This document shows positions 53,647 through 63,988 of a DNA stretch of 64,000 bases, piece after piece. Within the stretch, counting starts at the first letter, position 1; the number at the start of each line of letters is the position of its first letter. The notes beneath the pieces are model-generated. The model saw nothing but the letters and a program-made list of their open reading frames with translations. It was not told the origin of the DNA and did no database searches. The stretch is from NCBI GenBank assembly GCA_023382335.1, contig JAMCPM010000012.1, forward strand, positions 46,976-110,975, in the 5' to 3' direction. Made by a program: the position numbers and the translations under genes. The stretch is from Actinomycetota bacterium. Its GTDB lineage: Bacteria > Actinomycetota > Thermoleophilia > BMS3ABIN01.

Positions 53647-53665
53647 AAAAGTCGACGCGACTTTT
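53647..53665. promoter_or_regulatory. 8-bp inverted repeat upstream of the two-CW kinase
   Basis: AAAAGTCG and CGACTTTT form a perfect 8-bp inverted repeat around ACG. It lies 30 bases before the kinase ATG and may be an operator or a leader hairpin. Confidence 0.45.
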
Positions 53666-53695
53666 ACGAGCATTCGTGTGGAAATCGGAGGTTGG

Positions 53696-55999
53696 ATGGT
53701 ACCCAGGTCGTCTACTACTGAATCGCCGGATCTGTTGACCAGAAACCGCGTCCGTGTCTCATGGCTGGTTTATGCCATCGCCGCTACCGGCCTTGTCATC
53801 GATGCCGCCTACATCGGCATCGAATACTTCAGCGAGCATGACTTTCTGAATCATGTCCGCACCAATCTGCTCGAGCAAATATTCATCCTCTCCCTTCTGG
53901 TAGCCTTTCCCGTCATCGCATTCCTGACCGAGAGAGTGATCAACGGATTCAGGTTGAGTGAGCGGTCGCGTGCCCTCGAGCTGGAAGTCGCGGCCCGCAC
54001 CCGTCAGCTGGAAGACTTAAAGAGTTTCAGCGAGAACATCATGGCTAGCGTCAACGATGTGATCTTCGTCATCGGCTCCGACGGACGCTTCCAGTTTGTA
54101 AGCGGCGATAGCGAGGCGGTGCTCGGTTCCGAGCCCGATGCTTTGATAGGACGGCAGTTTAGTGACATAGTCGCTCCGGGGGCCATCGCCACCGCCGTGA
54201 CCAACTTCGAGAAGGTGATGTGGGGCCATGAGGTGCAGCCGTACGAGCTTGAGGTCATCGATGTCGCCGGCCAGCCGAAGTTCATCGAGATTTCCGGAAC
54301 CGCATACCGCGAAAGAGGAAATGTCATCGCCCAGGTCGGCGTCGCCCGCGATATCACCGAGCGCAAGAAGCTCGAGCAGCATGCCTTCGAGCGCAACCGC
54401 GAGCTGGCGGCGCTCAACGATGTGGCCGGCGCCGTGGGGCAGACTCTCGATCCCGATCAGATACTGGGCGCGGCGCTCGACCAGGCGGCCGATCTGTTCA
54501 CGTCACATCGCGCCTGCATACATCTTTATGATGCCGACACCGGCCAGCTCGATCTTCGGGTCTGGAAGGGTGGGAGCCGGGGCTTCCTCAGCCGCATAGA
54601 GCACCTCAGGCTCGGCGAAGGCCTGGTGGGCATGGTCGCCGAGAATGGTCAGGGCATGGCGTTGAATGTCGAGGATTTCCCTGGCGACACGGTTGAGGCT
54701 GTCGCTGGTGACGGTGTGGCCTGCGTCGCCGCAGTGCCCATGAAGTTCCGTGGACGCCTAATCGGCGTTCTCGGTGTGGGCAGCGAACAGGCCGGCCGTT
54801 TTTCCCAAGCCGACCTCAGCCTGCTCGGGGCGATCGGAGGTCAGGTCGCCATGGCGTTGGAGAATGCCCTTCTGTTCGAGGATCTTCAGAAAAAGACAGG
54901 CGAACTGGCAACGCAGAACACCGATCTGGCGAACGCGACCCAGAAGATCAGCCATCTCATCGCCGCGGCTGAAAAGGAGCGAAGTTTCTCAGTCCGTTTC
55001 GATAACCCGGGGTTGGTAAAATGCTGGGAGTTCAAAAACTGCGCCTATACCGACTGCCCCTCGTTCAAATCCGAGAACCTGCGATGCTGGCAGGTTGCCG
55101 GTACCCATTGCGGCGGCGAGGTCCAGGGCGTCTTCGCCCAGAAATTCGGCCGTTGCGAAAAGTGTGATGTCTACAAGGTCGCCCGCGCCGACCGTCTCGC
55201 GGGTCTGGGGGAAGCTTTCAACAACATGATGGCGATGCTGGAGCAGCAGGTTGGGGAGCAGCAGCAGCTGCAGGAACAGTTGTTGCAGTCGACCAAACTG
55301 GCGGCGCTTGGGGAGCTGGCGGCCAACATTGCCCATGAGATCAACAACCCGCTCACTGGCGTCCTTGGCTATGCGGCGCTGCTGCAACGCGGGTTACCGG
55401 AAAACGACACCAACCTCAAGAATCTCAAAGTGATCGAGAACGAGACCATCAGGGCTCGCGACATCGTCCGCAACCTGCTTGATTTTGCCCGGCAGGAAGG
55501 TCTCAAGAAACGCAAGACCTCCATTCGCGAGGTCATGGATGACACCCTGTCCCTGTTGCGGAAGCAGGCGGACCTGATCAATGTGAAGGTAGTGCTCGAT
55601 TACGAGGACGACGTACCAAAAGTAAATGTTGACGTCAATCAGATGAAGCAGGTTTTCATCAACATCCTCAACAATGCCCTGCACTCCATGGAGCGAGGCG
55701 GCCAGCTGACGGTTTCCATCCGCGCCGCCAAGCCTGACGGCAAGCAGCCCTGGGTCGAGGTAGCTTTTCAGGATACCGGCTCGGGGATTCCTCCGGAAAA
55801 ACTCGAGCTTGTCTTCAATCCCTTCTATACCAGCAAGGACGTCGGCGAGGGCACCGGGTTGGGATTGTCGGTATCGCAACGGATAGTCGAGGAACACGGC
55901 GGCGTCATCGAAGTCGTCAGCAAGCTGGGGAAGGGTTCAACATTCACGGTCAAATTGCCGACAGCCAATATATCCACGGGGTTCAAGCGGGTAGCCTGA
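53696..55999 (+). CDS. PAS-GAF-two-CW sensor histidine kinase
   Basis: 767 residues from the ATG at 53696, preceded by GGAGG; a GTG 18 bases earlier is in frame. Two membrane helices (about 20-40 and 60-80), a coiled coil, a PAS domain (about 108-220), a GAF domain (about 235-395), then CWEFKNC, CWQVAGTHC and CEKCDVYK, a Cys-rich two-CW type module near 440-490, and a HAMP-like link. The HisKA H box is NIAHEINNPLTG with His547, and the ATPase has DTGSGIP and GTGLGLSVSQ. The Cys module may bind a metal or sense redox. It diverges from the nickel operon. Confidence 0.9.
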   Translation: MVPRSSTTESPDLLTRNRVRVSWLVYAIAATGLVIDAAYIGIEYFSEHDFLNHVRTNLLEQIFILSLLVAFPVIAFLTERVINGFRLSERSRALELEVAARTRQLEDLKSFSENIMASVNDVIFVIGSDGRFQFVSGDSEAVLGSEPDALIGRQFSDIVAPGAIATAVTNFEKVMWGHEVQPYELEVIDVAGQPKFIEISGTAYRERGNVIAQVGVARDITERKKLEQHAFERNRELAALNDVAGAVGQTLDPDQILGAALDQAADLFTSHRACIHLYDADTGQLDLRVWKGGSRGFLSRIEHLRLGEGLVGMVAENGQGMALNVEDFPGDTVEAVAGDGVACVAAVPMKFRGRLIGVLGVGSEQAGRFSQADLSLLGAIGGQVAMALENALLFEDLQKKTGELATQNTDLANATQKISHLIAAAEKERSFSVRFDNPGLVKCWEFKNCAYTDCPSFKSENLRCWQVAGTHCGGEVQGVFAQKFGRCEKCDVYKVARADRLAGLGEAFNNMMAMLEQQVGEQQQLQEQLLQSTKLAALGELAANIAHEINNPLTGVLGYAALLQRGLPENDTNLKNLKVIENETIRARDIVRNLLDFARQEGLKKRKTSIREVMDDTLSLLRKQADLINVKVVLDYEDDVPKVNVDVNQMKQVFINILNNALHSMERGGQLTVSIRAAKPDGKQPWVEVAFQDTGSGIPPEKLELVFNPFYTSKDVGEGTGLGLSVSQRIVEEHGGVIEVVSKLGKGSTFTVKLPTANISTGFKRVA

Positions 56000-56071
56000 T
56001 TTATCACGATCGAATCAATCACATGCAAGATCAATCACGTAACAAGGCATAAGGGATCGGGGGTTTTGCGA

Positions 56072-56455
56072 ATGTCGAAAGAAAACGTTTTGGTAGTCGA
56101 TGATGAGGAAGTCATCCGCGATGTCTGTGAGCAGATACTGGCTGGTGAGGGGTACAACGTCACCACAGCGTCAAGCGGCAAGGAAGCGCTGCACCTGGTC
56201 GGCGAGAACTCCTTCGACGCAGTTATCACCGACATCATGATGCCCGACATGTCCGGGCTCGAACTTCTCGAAGTCATCAAGGGCACCAGCATGGATATCA
56301 GCGCGGTAGTCATCACGGGACTTGGCACCTTTGACATGGCCACCCAGTCCGACCGTCTGGGAGCGCGCGAGTTCGTGGTCAAGCCTTTTACGCCCGACGA
56401 ACTGAGCGCCGCCGTGCGCAAGGCGCTGGGAGGCCGCATGATCCACCAGGGCTAG
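56072..56455 (+). CDS. Stand-alone receiver-domain response regulator
   Basis: 127 residues from the ATG at 56072, with GGGGG eight bases before it. It is a single receiver domain: VLVVDDEE at the N-terminus, the acceptor Asp54 in VITDIMMPDMSG, the Thr in VVITGLG and the Lys in EFVVKPFTP. No output domain is present. It follows the two-CW kinase by 72 bases and is probably its partner, acting by protein contact or phospho-transfer. Confidence 0.9.
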   Translation: MSKENVLVVDDEEVIRDVCEQILAGEGYNVTTASSGKEALHLVGENSFDAVITDIMMPDMSGLELLEVIKGTSMDISAVVITGLGTFDMATQSDRLGAREFVVKPFTPDELSAAVRKALGGRMIHQG

Positions 56456-56489
56456 CCGGGCGAGGAGGCACCAACCCTGGCGCAGGTGC

Positions 56490-57227
56490 CTAGCTCGACC
56501 CGAGCCTGAGTTTCCAGACCATAAGCACGGCTTCAAACACGATCTTTTTTGACATCTTGGACTGCCCCCGCTGGCGGTCCGAGAACGTTATGGGGATCTC
56601 CTTGACGCGGAAGCCCTTCTTTATCGTCCGGTATGTCATCTCGATCTGAAACCCGTATCCCTGGGAAGAGACCGAGTCCAGATCGAGGGATTCCAGCACC
56701 TGCCTGCGGAAACACTTGTTGCCACCCGTGAGATCGTTGACCGGCACTCCCAACACCATCCTGGCGTAGAGTCCGCCCCAGCGGCTGATGAGCCGCCGGA
56801 CCAGTCCCCAGTTCTCGACCCGGCCACCGGGCACGTAGCGCGAACCGAGCACGAGATCGGCGTCTTCGGCAGCTTTGAGGAAGGCGGGGATGTTCGCCGG
56901 GTCGTGGGAGAAATCGCAGTCCATCTCGAAGATCAGCCGGGTGTCGGTTGAAAGCGCCTGCCTGAATCCGGCCAGGTAGGCAGGGCCGATTCCCTGCTTG
57001 TTCTGCCGGTGGATCACCGAAAGGTTCGGGTAGCGCTCGGCCAGAGTGTCGGCTATCTGTCCGGTTCCGTCGGGCGAATTATCGTCTACGACGATAATTC
57101 GCCCATCAAGTTCATGGGCGGCAAAGACTTCCTTAACCCTCTCGACGAAGCGCTCGAGGTTCTCGCGTTCATTGTAAGTGGGCAGTACGACAGTGAATGG
57201 AACGGGCGGAAATTGCGAATTATTCAT
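56490..57227 (-). CDS. Polyprenol-phosphate mannose synthase-like GT2
   Basis: 245 residues. The N-terminal VVLPTYNERENLERFVERV and VDDNSPDGTGQIADTL are the signature of Dpm1/Ppm1; the DXD-like motif is EMDCDFSHDP, and the C-terminal SDRQRGQSKMSKKI supports the assignment. It transfers mannose from GDP-mannose to a polyprenyl phosphate. The lipid-linked product could serve the GT39-like enzyme at 19790. A polyprenol-phosphate glucose synthase is the alternative. Confidence 0.85.
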   Translation of the reverse strand: MNNSQFPPVPFTVVLPTYNERENLERFVERVKEVFAAHELDGRIIVVDDNSPDGTGQIADTLAERYPNLSVIHRQNKQGIGPAYLAGFRQALSTDTRLIFEMDCDFSHDPANIPAFLKAAEDADLVLGSRYVPGGRVENWGLVRRLISRWGGLYARMVLGVPVNDLTGGNKCFRRQVLESLDLDSVSSQGYGFQIEMTYRTIKKGFRVKEIPITFSDRQRGQSKMSKKIVFEAVLMVWKLRLGSS

Positions 57228-57252
57228 TTCGTCAGTATACCTGCTTCATGCC

Positions 57253-57311
57253 GCCGGCAAGAATCCGGCTGTACGTAAATAAGGGCCGGCAGAATCCGGC
57301 TGTCCGTAAAT
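57253..57311. repeat. Two-copy 27-28 bp tandem repeat
   Basis: GCCGGCAAGAATCCGGCTG...CGTAAAT at 57253-57280 recurs at 57285-57311 with one deletion and one change; period 32. It lies between the end of the ABC permease gene and the start of the GT2 gene. Each copy contains a CCGG-(N)AGAATCCGG inverted core. Confidence 0.6.
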
Positions 57312-57320
57312 GATCGCCAT

Positions 57321-58100
57321 CTACTTTACCAGCCGGCGGTGCATGCTGCGAACCGAGAGCTCGGCAAAAACCAGAGTCGTCCCGAGTGCCCACAGCAGCT
57401 CGAGCCAGGGCGATTGCGCCGGCTGACCCAGCATCAGCGAGCGGGACAGGTCGATGAAACTGGTGAAGGGGATGGCCCAGGCGAAGATCTGGACCGCCTC
57501 GGGGAATCGCGAAACCGGGAAGAAGGTGCCGCAGAGGAACTGCGCCGGCAGCACGAAGCCGGCAAAGTAGAAGCGGAAGTATTCCATCTGGGCGATGCGG
57601 CTGGTCACCAGCAGGGCGATGGCGGCGAAGTTGAATGCGGCCAGGAACATGATCGGCGGCAGCAGGATCACCTGCCAGCGATGGAAGACTCCCATGAACA
57701 GCAGGATGATGAATACCAGGGAGGCGTTGACCAGGCCGCGGGCTCCTCCCCAGCTGATCTCGGCGAGCCCGACCTCGTCGGCGCTGATGGGCGTGGAGAT
57801 AATGCCCTCGAAAGTATTCTGGATGCGCATGCGGAAGAACGAGCCATAGGTGCACTCGAAGGTCGCCTGCATGATCGCCGAGCTTCCCAGGATGCCCACG
57901 GCCACGAAGTCGAGGTAGGGTACGCCTTCGATCTCCTTGATGTAGGAGCCGATCCCCAGCCCCATGACGAAGATGAACAGCAGCGGCTCGGCAAGCGCGG
58001 GCAGGAAGTTGAACTTCCACAGGGTGATGAAGACCTGGGCGTTCCTGCCCCAGACCTTGAGGAACGCGGGGGAGACCGAGAGGATTCCTTCCCTGGTCAA
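57321..58100 (-). CDS. ABC-2-type transporter permease
   Basis: 259 residues from a TTG. It has six hydrophobic segments and the ABC-2/NodJ pattern LLFIFVMGLGIGSYI, FECTYGSFFRMRIQNTFEGIISTPISADE and the FLCGTFFPVSRFPEAVQ loop before the last helices. Together with the adjacent ATPase it would form an exporter for a drug, lipid or polysaccharide. The pair is in NodI-NodJ/DrrA-DrrB order. The substrate is unknown. Confidence 0.88.
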   Translation of the reverse strand: MTREGILSVSPAFLKVWGRNAQVFITLWKFNFLPALAEPLLFIFVMGLGIGSYIKEIEGVPYLDFVAVGILGSSAIMQATFECTYGSFFRMRIQNTFEGIISTPISADEVGLAEISWGGARGLVNASLVFIILLFMGVFHRWQVILLPPIMFLAAFNFAAIALLVTSRIAQMEYFRFYFAGFVLPAQFLCGTFFPVSRFPEAVQIFAWAIPFTSFIDLSRSLMLGQPAQSPWLELLWALGTTLVFAELSVRSMHRRLVK

Positions 58101-58131
58101 GTCAGCCTCGGTTCCATCGCGGCCTTGTCTT

Positions 58132-59046
<915 letters not shown>

Positions 59047-59063
59047 TTGGTAAACTTAACTCA

Positions 59064-59135
59064 GGCAGGAGATCATCCTGCGAGTTTAACTGGCAGGAGA
59101 TTGTCCTGCGATTATGTGGCAGGAAATGGCCCTGC
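59064..59135. promoter_or_regulatory. Three tandem palindromes, operator candidates
   Basis: Three 18-base units, each GGCAGGA-N5-(T/C)CCTGC, start at 59064, 59092 and 59118 (periods 28 and 26). Each unit is a dyad. They lie in the divergent region between the ABC exporter ATPase and copA, beginning 18 bases from the ABC start, so a repressor could cover its leader or promoter. Confidence 0.6.
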
Positions 59136-59303
59136 GGCCGGCTGGCGCGAATCTTTTCCCATCAGCCGGTTTCAAAACTGTGACCGGATGGATTCTGTTA
59201 TTCAGATGCATTTTATCCCGCAAACGCTCTTGCTGAACCCGCGGCGGTCTTATTCCCGCAAAAAGAGGGTTTGGAGAGATTCGATCTAATCTGGAGTGTA
59301 ACC

Positions 59304-61742
59304 TTGGCCACCAGTAAAAAAATCACCCTGCCGATCGAGGGCATGACCTGCGCCTCATGTGTCGAGCGCAACGAGAAGATCCTGCGCGCGATGACCGGCG
59401 TCGTCTCGGCCGATGTGAATTTCGCCACCGAAAAGGCCTCCGTGGAATATGATCCCGGCACCGTGAACGTGGCCAGGCTGACCGAAGCCGTCGCCGGGAT
59501 CGGCTACAAGGTCATAACCGAAAAACTGGATCTGGCGGTTCAGGGCATGACCTGCGCCTCGTGCGTCGAGCACGTGCAGAAGGCGCTGGCCGGCATCGAC
59601 GGAGTTGTCGCGGCATCCGTGAATCTGGCGACCGAACGGGCGACGGTAGAGTTCGTTTCCGGCGCGGTCCGGCGGGACGATCTGGCGCGTGCCGTGGTCT
59701 CGGCCGGTTATCAGGTTCCCGAGATCAGCGGCGAGGGCGAAGAGGACGCCGAGGCCAAGTCGCGGCTGAAGGCTTACAGGCATCTGCAGTTCATGGTTAT
59801 CGCCGGGGCGGCCCTCTCGATACCGATTTTTGTGGGCAGTTTTCCCGAGTGGTTCGGCGACCTGGGTCCGCTTAACAACATGTATGTATTGTGGGCGCTG
59901 GCGACTCCCGTGCAGTTCTGGGTCGGCTGGCGCTTCTATCAGGGCGCCATCGGCGCCGCCAGGCACCACACAACCAACATGAACACGCTGGTGGCCGTGG
60001 GCAGCTCTTCGGCTTATCTCTACACCGTGGCCGGCATCCTCTTCCCTTCATTCTTCGCGGCGCAGGGTCTGGGCGCGCCGATGTACTTCGACACGGCCGC
60101 CATCATCATCACCCTCATCCTGTTCGGGCGCATGCTGGAGGCGCGGGCCAAGGGCCAGACCTCCGAGGCCATCAAGAAGCTGATGGGGTTGACGCCTCGG
60201 ACGGCGCGTGTTGTCCGCGACGGTGTCGAGATGGACGTGGCCGTGGAAGATGTCGCCTCCGGCGACACTGTTATCGTCAGGCCCGGGGAAAGGATCCCGG
60301 TTGACGGCGTCGTGCGCGAGGGAGCCTCGAGCGTCGACGAATCGATGATCACCGGCGAGAGCCTGCCGGTGGAAAAGCAGCCCGGCGATGAAGTCGTCGG
60401 CGCCACCATCAACAAGACCGGCAGCTTCCGTTTCGAGGCCACGCGCGTGGGCAAGGAGACCGTGCTGGCTCAGATCATCCGTCTGGTGCAGGAAGCCCAG
60501 GGATCGAAGCCGCCCATCGCCAGGATGGCCGATGTCATCGCCAGTTATTTTGTGCCCGGTGTCTTCGCCGCGGCGCTGATCACCTTTACCATCTGGATGA
60601 TCTTTGGCCCAACGCCGGCTTTCACTTACGCACTGCTCAATTTCGTGGCGGTGCTCATCATCGCCTGCCCCTGCGCCCTGGGCCTGGCGACGCCGACTGC
60701 GATCATGGTCGGCACCGGCAAGGGCGCCGAGAGCGGCGTGCTCATTCGCGGCGGCGATTCGCTGGAGACGGCGCACAAGGTCGATACAGTGGTGCTGGAC
60801 AAGACCGGCACGCTCACCCGCGGCGAACCGGCGGTGACCGATGTGTTCACCACCGGCTGGGAAGAAGAACAGATCCTGAGGCTGGCGGGCTCGGCCGAGC
60901 GCGGCTCCGAGCATCCGCTGGGAGAGGCGATAGTCAGGGGCGCCCGCGAACGGGATATCCTGCTCGAGGACGCGGTAAGTTTTCAGGCCCTGGCCGGCCA
61001 GGGAATCGAAGCCGAGGTCAGGGGCCACGCGGTGCTGGTGGGCAATCCCGGATTGCTGGAAGGCCGGGGCATGGCGCTCGACGGACTTTCGGCCGAGGCC
61101 GAGCTGCTGTCAGGGCAGGGCAAGACCCCGATGTTCGTCGCCGTCGACGGCAAAGCGGTGGGCATCATCGGCGTGGCCGATACGCTCAAGACCGGCTCGC
61201 GGGAGACCGTGGCCCGCCTGCGGCAAATGGGTCTGCGCGTCGTCATGTTGACCGGCGACAACCGGCGGACAGCTGAGGCGATCGGCGCCCAGGCGGGCGT
61301 TGATGAAGTGATCGCCGGAGTACTTCCGGAAGACAAGGCGATCGAGGTCAGGCGCCTGCAGGAAGAAGGACGCCGGGTCGCCATGGTCGGCGACGGCATC
61401 AATGACGCGCCGGCGTTGGCCCAGGCCGATGTCGGCATCGCCATCGGCACCGGCACTGACGTCGCCATGGAGGCCGGGGACATCACGCTGATGTCGGGCG
61501 AGCTGCAGGGAGTGGTCACCGCCATCGCCCTCAGCCGCCGGACGATACAGATCATCAAACAGAATCTTTTCTGGGCGTTTGCCTATAATACGGCCTTGAT
61601 CCCCCTGGCTGCGGGACTGCTTTATCCGTTTTTTGGCATTCTGCTGAATCCCATCATCGCCGCCGGAGCCATGGGCATGTCTTCCGTTTCCGTGGTCAGC
61701 AATTCGCTCAGGCTCAGACGTTTCCGCCCGCCGCGGGTATAG
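59304..61742 (+). CDS. copA: Copper-exporting P1B-type ATPase
   Basis: 812 residues from a TTG at 59304 with GGAG eight bases before it; an earlier TTG at 59271 has a worse ribosome site. Two N-terminal HMA domains carry GMTCASC each (near residues 13 and 80). The membrane metal site is CPC at 455-457, the phosphorylation site DKTGT has Asp499, and SEHPLG and [11 protein letters not shown] complete the P1B-1 set. It exports Cu(I). A CopZ-like chaperone gene is elsewhere at 28628. The repeats upstream may control it. Confidence 0.95.
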   Translation: MATSKKITLPIEGMTCASCVERNEKILRAMTGVVSADVNFATEKASVEYDPGTVNVARLTEAVAGIGYKVITEKLDLAVQGMTCASCVEHVQKALAGIDGVVAASVNLATERATVEFVSGAVRRDDLARAVVSAGYQVPEISGEGEEDAEAKSRLKAYRHLQFMVIAGAALSIPIFVGSFPEWFGDLGPLNNMYVLWALATPVQFWVGWRFYQGAIGAARHHTTNMNTLVAVGSSSAYLYTVAGILFPSFFAAQGLGAPMYFDTAAIIITLILFGRMLEARAKGQTSEAIKKLMGLTPRTARVVRDGVEMDVAVEDVASGDTVIVRPGERIPVDGVVREGASSVDESMITGESLPVEKQPGDEVVGATINKTGSFRFEATRVGKETVLAQIIRLVQEAQGSKPPIARMADVIASYFVPGVFAAALITFTIWMIFGPTPAFTYALLNFVAVLIIACPCALGLATPTAIMVGTGKGAESGVLIRGGDSLETAHKVDTVVLDKTGTLTRGEPAVTDVFTTGWEEEQILRLAGSAERGSEHPLGEAIVRGARERDILLEDAVSFQALAGQGIEAEVRGHAVLVGNPGLLEGRGMALDGLSAEAELLSGQGKTPMFVAVDGKAVGIIGVADTLKTGSRETVARLRQMGLRVVMLTGDNRRTAEAIGAQAGVDEVIAGVLPEDKAIEVRRLQEEGRRVAMVGDGINDAPALAQADVGIAIGTGTDVAMEAGDITLMSGELQGVVTAIALSRRTIQIIKQNLFWAFAYNTALIPLAAGLLYPFFGILLNPIIAAGAMGMSSVSVVSNSLRLRRFRPPRV

Positions 61743-61784
61743 TAAAGGCCGCCGCGGGTATAGCCCGGCCCTTCATGGGTATAG
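61728..61784 (+). repeat. GGGTATAG triple repeat at the copA 3' end
   Basis: GCCGCGGGTATAG occurs twice (ending 61742 and 61763) and a shorter CATGGGTATAG follows (ending 61784). The first copy supplies the copA stop codon. Confidence 0.45.
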
Positions 61785-61886
61785 AAGGGAAGGACGATCC
61801 GGTCTGGCTGTAGAAGAAACCGGTGACACCAGACCGGACGGAAGGCGACGGCAAGCCTGATGCCGGTGCGACCCGGGAGGGAACGG

Positions 61887-62696
61887 ATGGCAGAGACCCG
61901 TGATTCTTACACGATCGCCCAGTTCTCGGATATCCATTGCGGCGATCCGCGCTTCGATAACGATCTCATCGAGGCCACAGTGCACGAGATCAACGATGTC
62001 GGACCCGACCTTGTGGTAGTCGCCGGCGATCTCACTTCCGAGGGTTACCGCGAGCAGTTCGACGAGGCCAAGTCGTGGATCGAACAGGTGAACTGCTCCC
62101 AGAAGATCGTGATCGCCGGCAATCACGATTGCCGCAACGTCGGCTATCTGCATTTCGAGGAGCTGTTCGGCCCGCGGCATTACCGGACCGAGGAGCTGGA
62201 TTTCCGCATCTGCTGCGTTCCCGAGGAAGCCGGGGTCCAGGAGCGGGTGAAGATCCTCGCGCTTGATTCCAACAAGCCCGACCTCAACGACGGCGAGATC
62301 GGCCGCGACAAGTACGACTGGATCCTGAAAGAGTTTCCCGATCCGGATTTTTACAAGATATTCATCCTCCACCATCACCTGGTGAGCATCCCCGGAACGG
62401 GGAGGGAGCGGAACATCGTCCTCGATGCCGGCGATGTCCTCGACAAGCTGCGCGAAGTCGACGTGGATCTGGTCCTGTGCGGCCACCGCCATGTCCCCTA
62501 TAACTGGCCCCTGGCCAACATGATCTGCATCAGCAGCGGCACCGCCGCGACCTGGCGCACGCGCGGTTATACCCAGCCCTCATACAACATCATCACCATC
62601 GATCCAGAGACGGTGACCATCACCACCAAGATCCCCGGCGGGGTCGTAGACAAGAAGGAACGCTTTCGCCGGCGCCCCCGGCCGCCCATTTCTTGA
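61887..62696 (+). CDS. Calcineurin-like metallophosphoesterase
   Basis: 269 residues from the ATG at 61887, preceded by GGGAGGG; nine codons upstream another start is possible. Metal motifs in order: QFSDIHCGDPRF, VVAGDLTSEG, IAGNHDCR, ILHHHLVSIP and CGHRHVPYNW. The fold is that of the cyclic-nucleotide or general phosphodiesterase family. The substrate is unknown. Basic residues cluster at the C-terminus (RFRRRPRPP). It follows copA by about 145 bases. Confidence 0.85.
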   Translation: MAETRDSYTIAQFSDIHCGDPRFDNDLIEATVHEINDVGPDLVVVAGDLTSEGYREQFDEAKSWIEQVNCSQKIVIAGNHDCRNVGYLHFEELFGPRHYRTEELDFRICCVPEEAGVQERVKILALDSNKPDLNDGEIGRDKYDWILKEFPDPDFYKIFILHHHLVSIPGTGRERNIVLDAGDVLDKLREVDVDLVLCGHRHVPYNWPLANMICISSGTAATWRTRGYTQPSYNIITIDPETVTITTKIPGGVVDKKERFRRRPRPPIS

Positions 62697-62831
62697 CACC
62701 AACCCCGGCGGAATATAAGCTGTTTTTCGCTGATTCTGCAATGGGGGAGGTCCATTCCGGCGTGAGTCTTTATGCGCCATGATCGAATGGCGTTCAGCAA
62801 CCGCAGGCAATCGAAACAGGAGAGTGAAGCC

Positions 62832-63893
62832 ATGGTAAAATCCCGCAGATTGTTCCTTGTAACCCTTGTGCTGATAGCCGTATTGCTGTCGGCGACGGTG
62901 GCCGTTGCCGGTTGTGGCAGCAGCACGACGACCACCTCGGCGACAACTTCGGCGACTACCACCAGCTCCGGGTCGGTAATAGGCGACCGCGCACTCCAGG
63001 TTGAGGCATCGAACCCGACCAGCGGCGATTACGCCAACAACACCATCACCGGCGTCAACCTGGCGCAGAAGCTGAACGATCCGGCGCAGGCATCGCAGAT
63101 CTACCTGCTCGACGTGCGCAGCAAGACCGACTATGCCACGGGCCACATCAAGGGCGCGACCCAGGTCGACTTCGCCTCCTGGGCGACTCCTGAGAACCTG
63201 GCAAAGTTGCCCAAGGATAAAAAGATCGTCGTGATCTGCTATACGGGCAACACGGCCGCGCAGACCGCCTCCGGCCTGAGGATGCTCGGCTATGACGCCG
63301 GTATCCTCAAGGAAGGCATGATGGGCTGGACCCAGGAACCTGCCACCGCCTCCACTATCGCCGCTCTGAATTCGGCGAGCAATCCGACGGTGACGACCCC
63401 CAACCCCGTACAGCCTGTGGATGCTCCGCCTTCAACGACGTTCACGCCGCCGGCCGACGCCGACTATTCGACGCTGGCAGCGAAGGCTAACGCCGTCATG
63501 GCCAAGATGCCGACATCCGGCGACTACGCCAACTACACGATCGCGGCCGGCACGGTAAACACCACGATCACCGGAGCCAACAAGAGCACCGTCTTCCTGC
63601 TCGATGTACGGGCAGCGGCCGATTATGCCAAGGGCCATATCGACGGAGCCACAAACATCCCTCTGGCCTCGCTCTTCATGCCTGAAAACATGAAGCTGCT
63701 CCCCAAGGACAAGAAGATCATCGTCGTCTGCTATACCGGCAACACCGCCGCCCAGGCGATGTTCATGCTCAATATGCTCGATTATGATGCGGCCACGTTG
63801 AAATTCGGCATGATGGGATGGAACGGCACCGGCAAGGACGCCTACATCCAGGAGATCCAGAGCGCCAACAACCCGGTGGTGACCGGCCCTTAG
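62832..63893 (+). CDS. Tandem-rhodanese lipoprotein
   Basis: 353 residues from the ATG at 62832, with AGGAGAG before it. The signal peptide ends in AVAGC, a lipobox, followed by a Ser/Thr linker. Two rhodanese domains follow, at about 50-165 and 220-345, each with LLDVR, GHIKGAT/GHIDGAT and the active-site loop CYTGNTAAQ. They are clearly internal duplicates. It should bind or transfer sulfur outside the membrane, or sense oxidants through the loop Cys. Substrate unknown. Confidence 0.88.
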   Translation: MVKSRRLFLVTLVLIAVLLSATVAVAGCGSSTTTTSATTSATTTSSGSVIGDRALQVEASNPTSGDYANNTITGVNLAQKLNDPAQASQIYLLDVRSKTDYATGHIKGATQVDFASWATPENLAKLPKDKKIVVICYTGNTAAQTASGLRMLGYDAGILKEGMMGWTQEPATASTIAALNSASNPTVTTPNPVQPVDAPPSTTFTPPADADYSTLAAKANAVMAKMPTSGDYANYTIAAGTVNTTITGANKSTVFLLDVRAAADYAKGHIDGATNIPLASLFMPENMKLLPKDKKIIVVCYTGNTAAQAMFMLNMLDYDAATLKFGMMGWNGTGKDAYIQEIQSANNPVVTGP

Positions 63894-63969
63894 GAGCGCA
63901 TCCAGGATCGATTGAAGATCCGGCAGCCTGACCGGTCAGGCAACCGGGTTAAATCAGAATAATCAGGGG

Positions 63970-63988
63970 CGCGGCCCGAAGGGCCGCG
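63970..63988. terminator. GC hairpin after the rhodanese gene
   Basis: CGCGGCCC and GGGCCGCG form an 8-bp stem with loop GAA, 77 bases after the stop. No T tract follows within the window. Confidence 0.4.

Noticed and set aside
59271..59303. Upstream TTG start of copA
   Set aside because: The possible ribosome site is only one or two bases from that TTG; the TTG at 59304 has better spacing.
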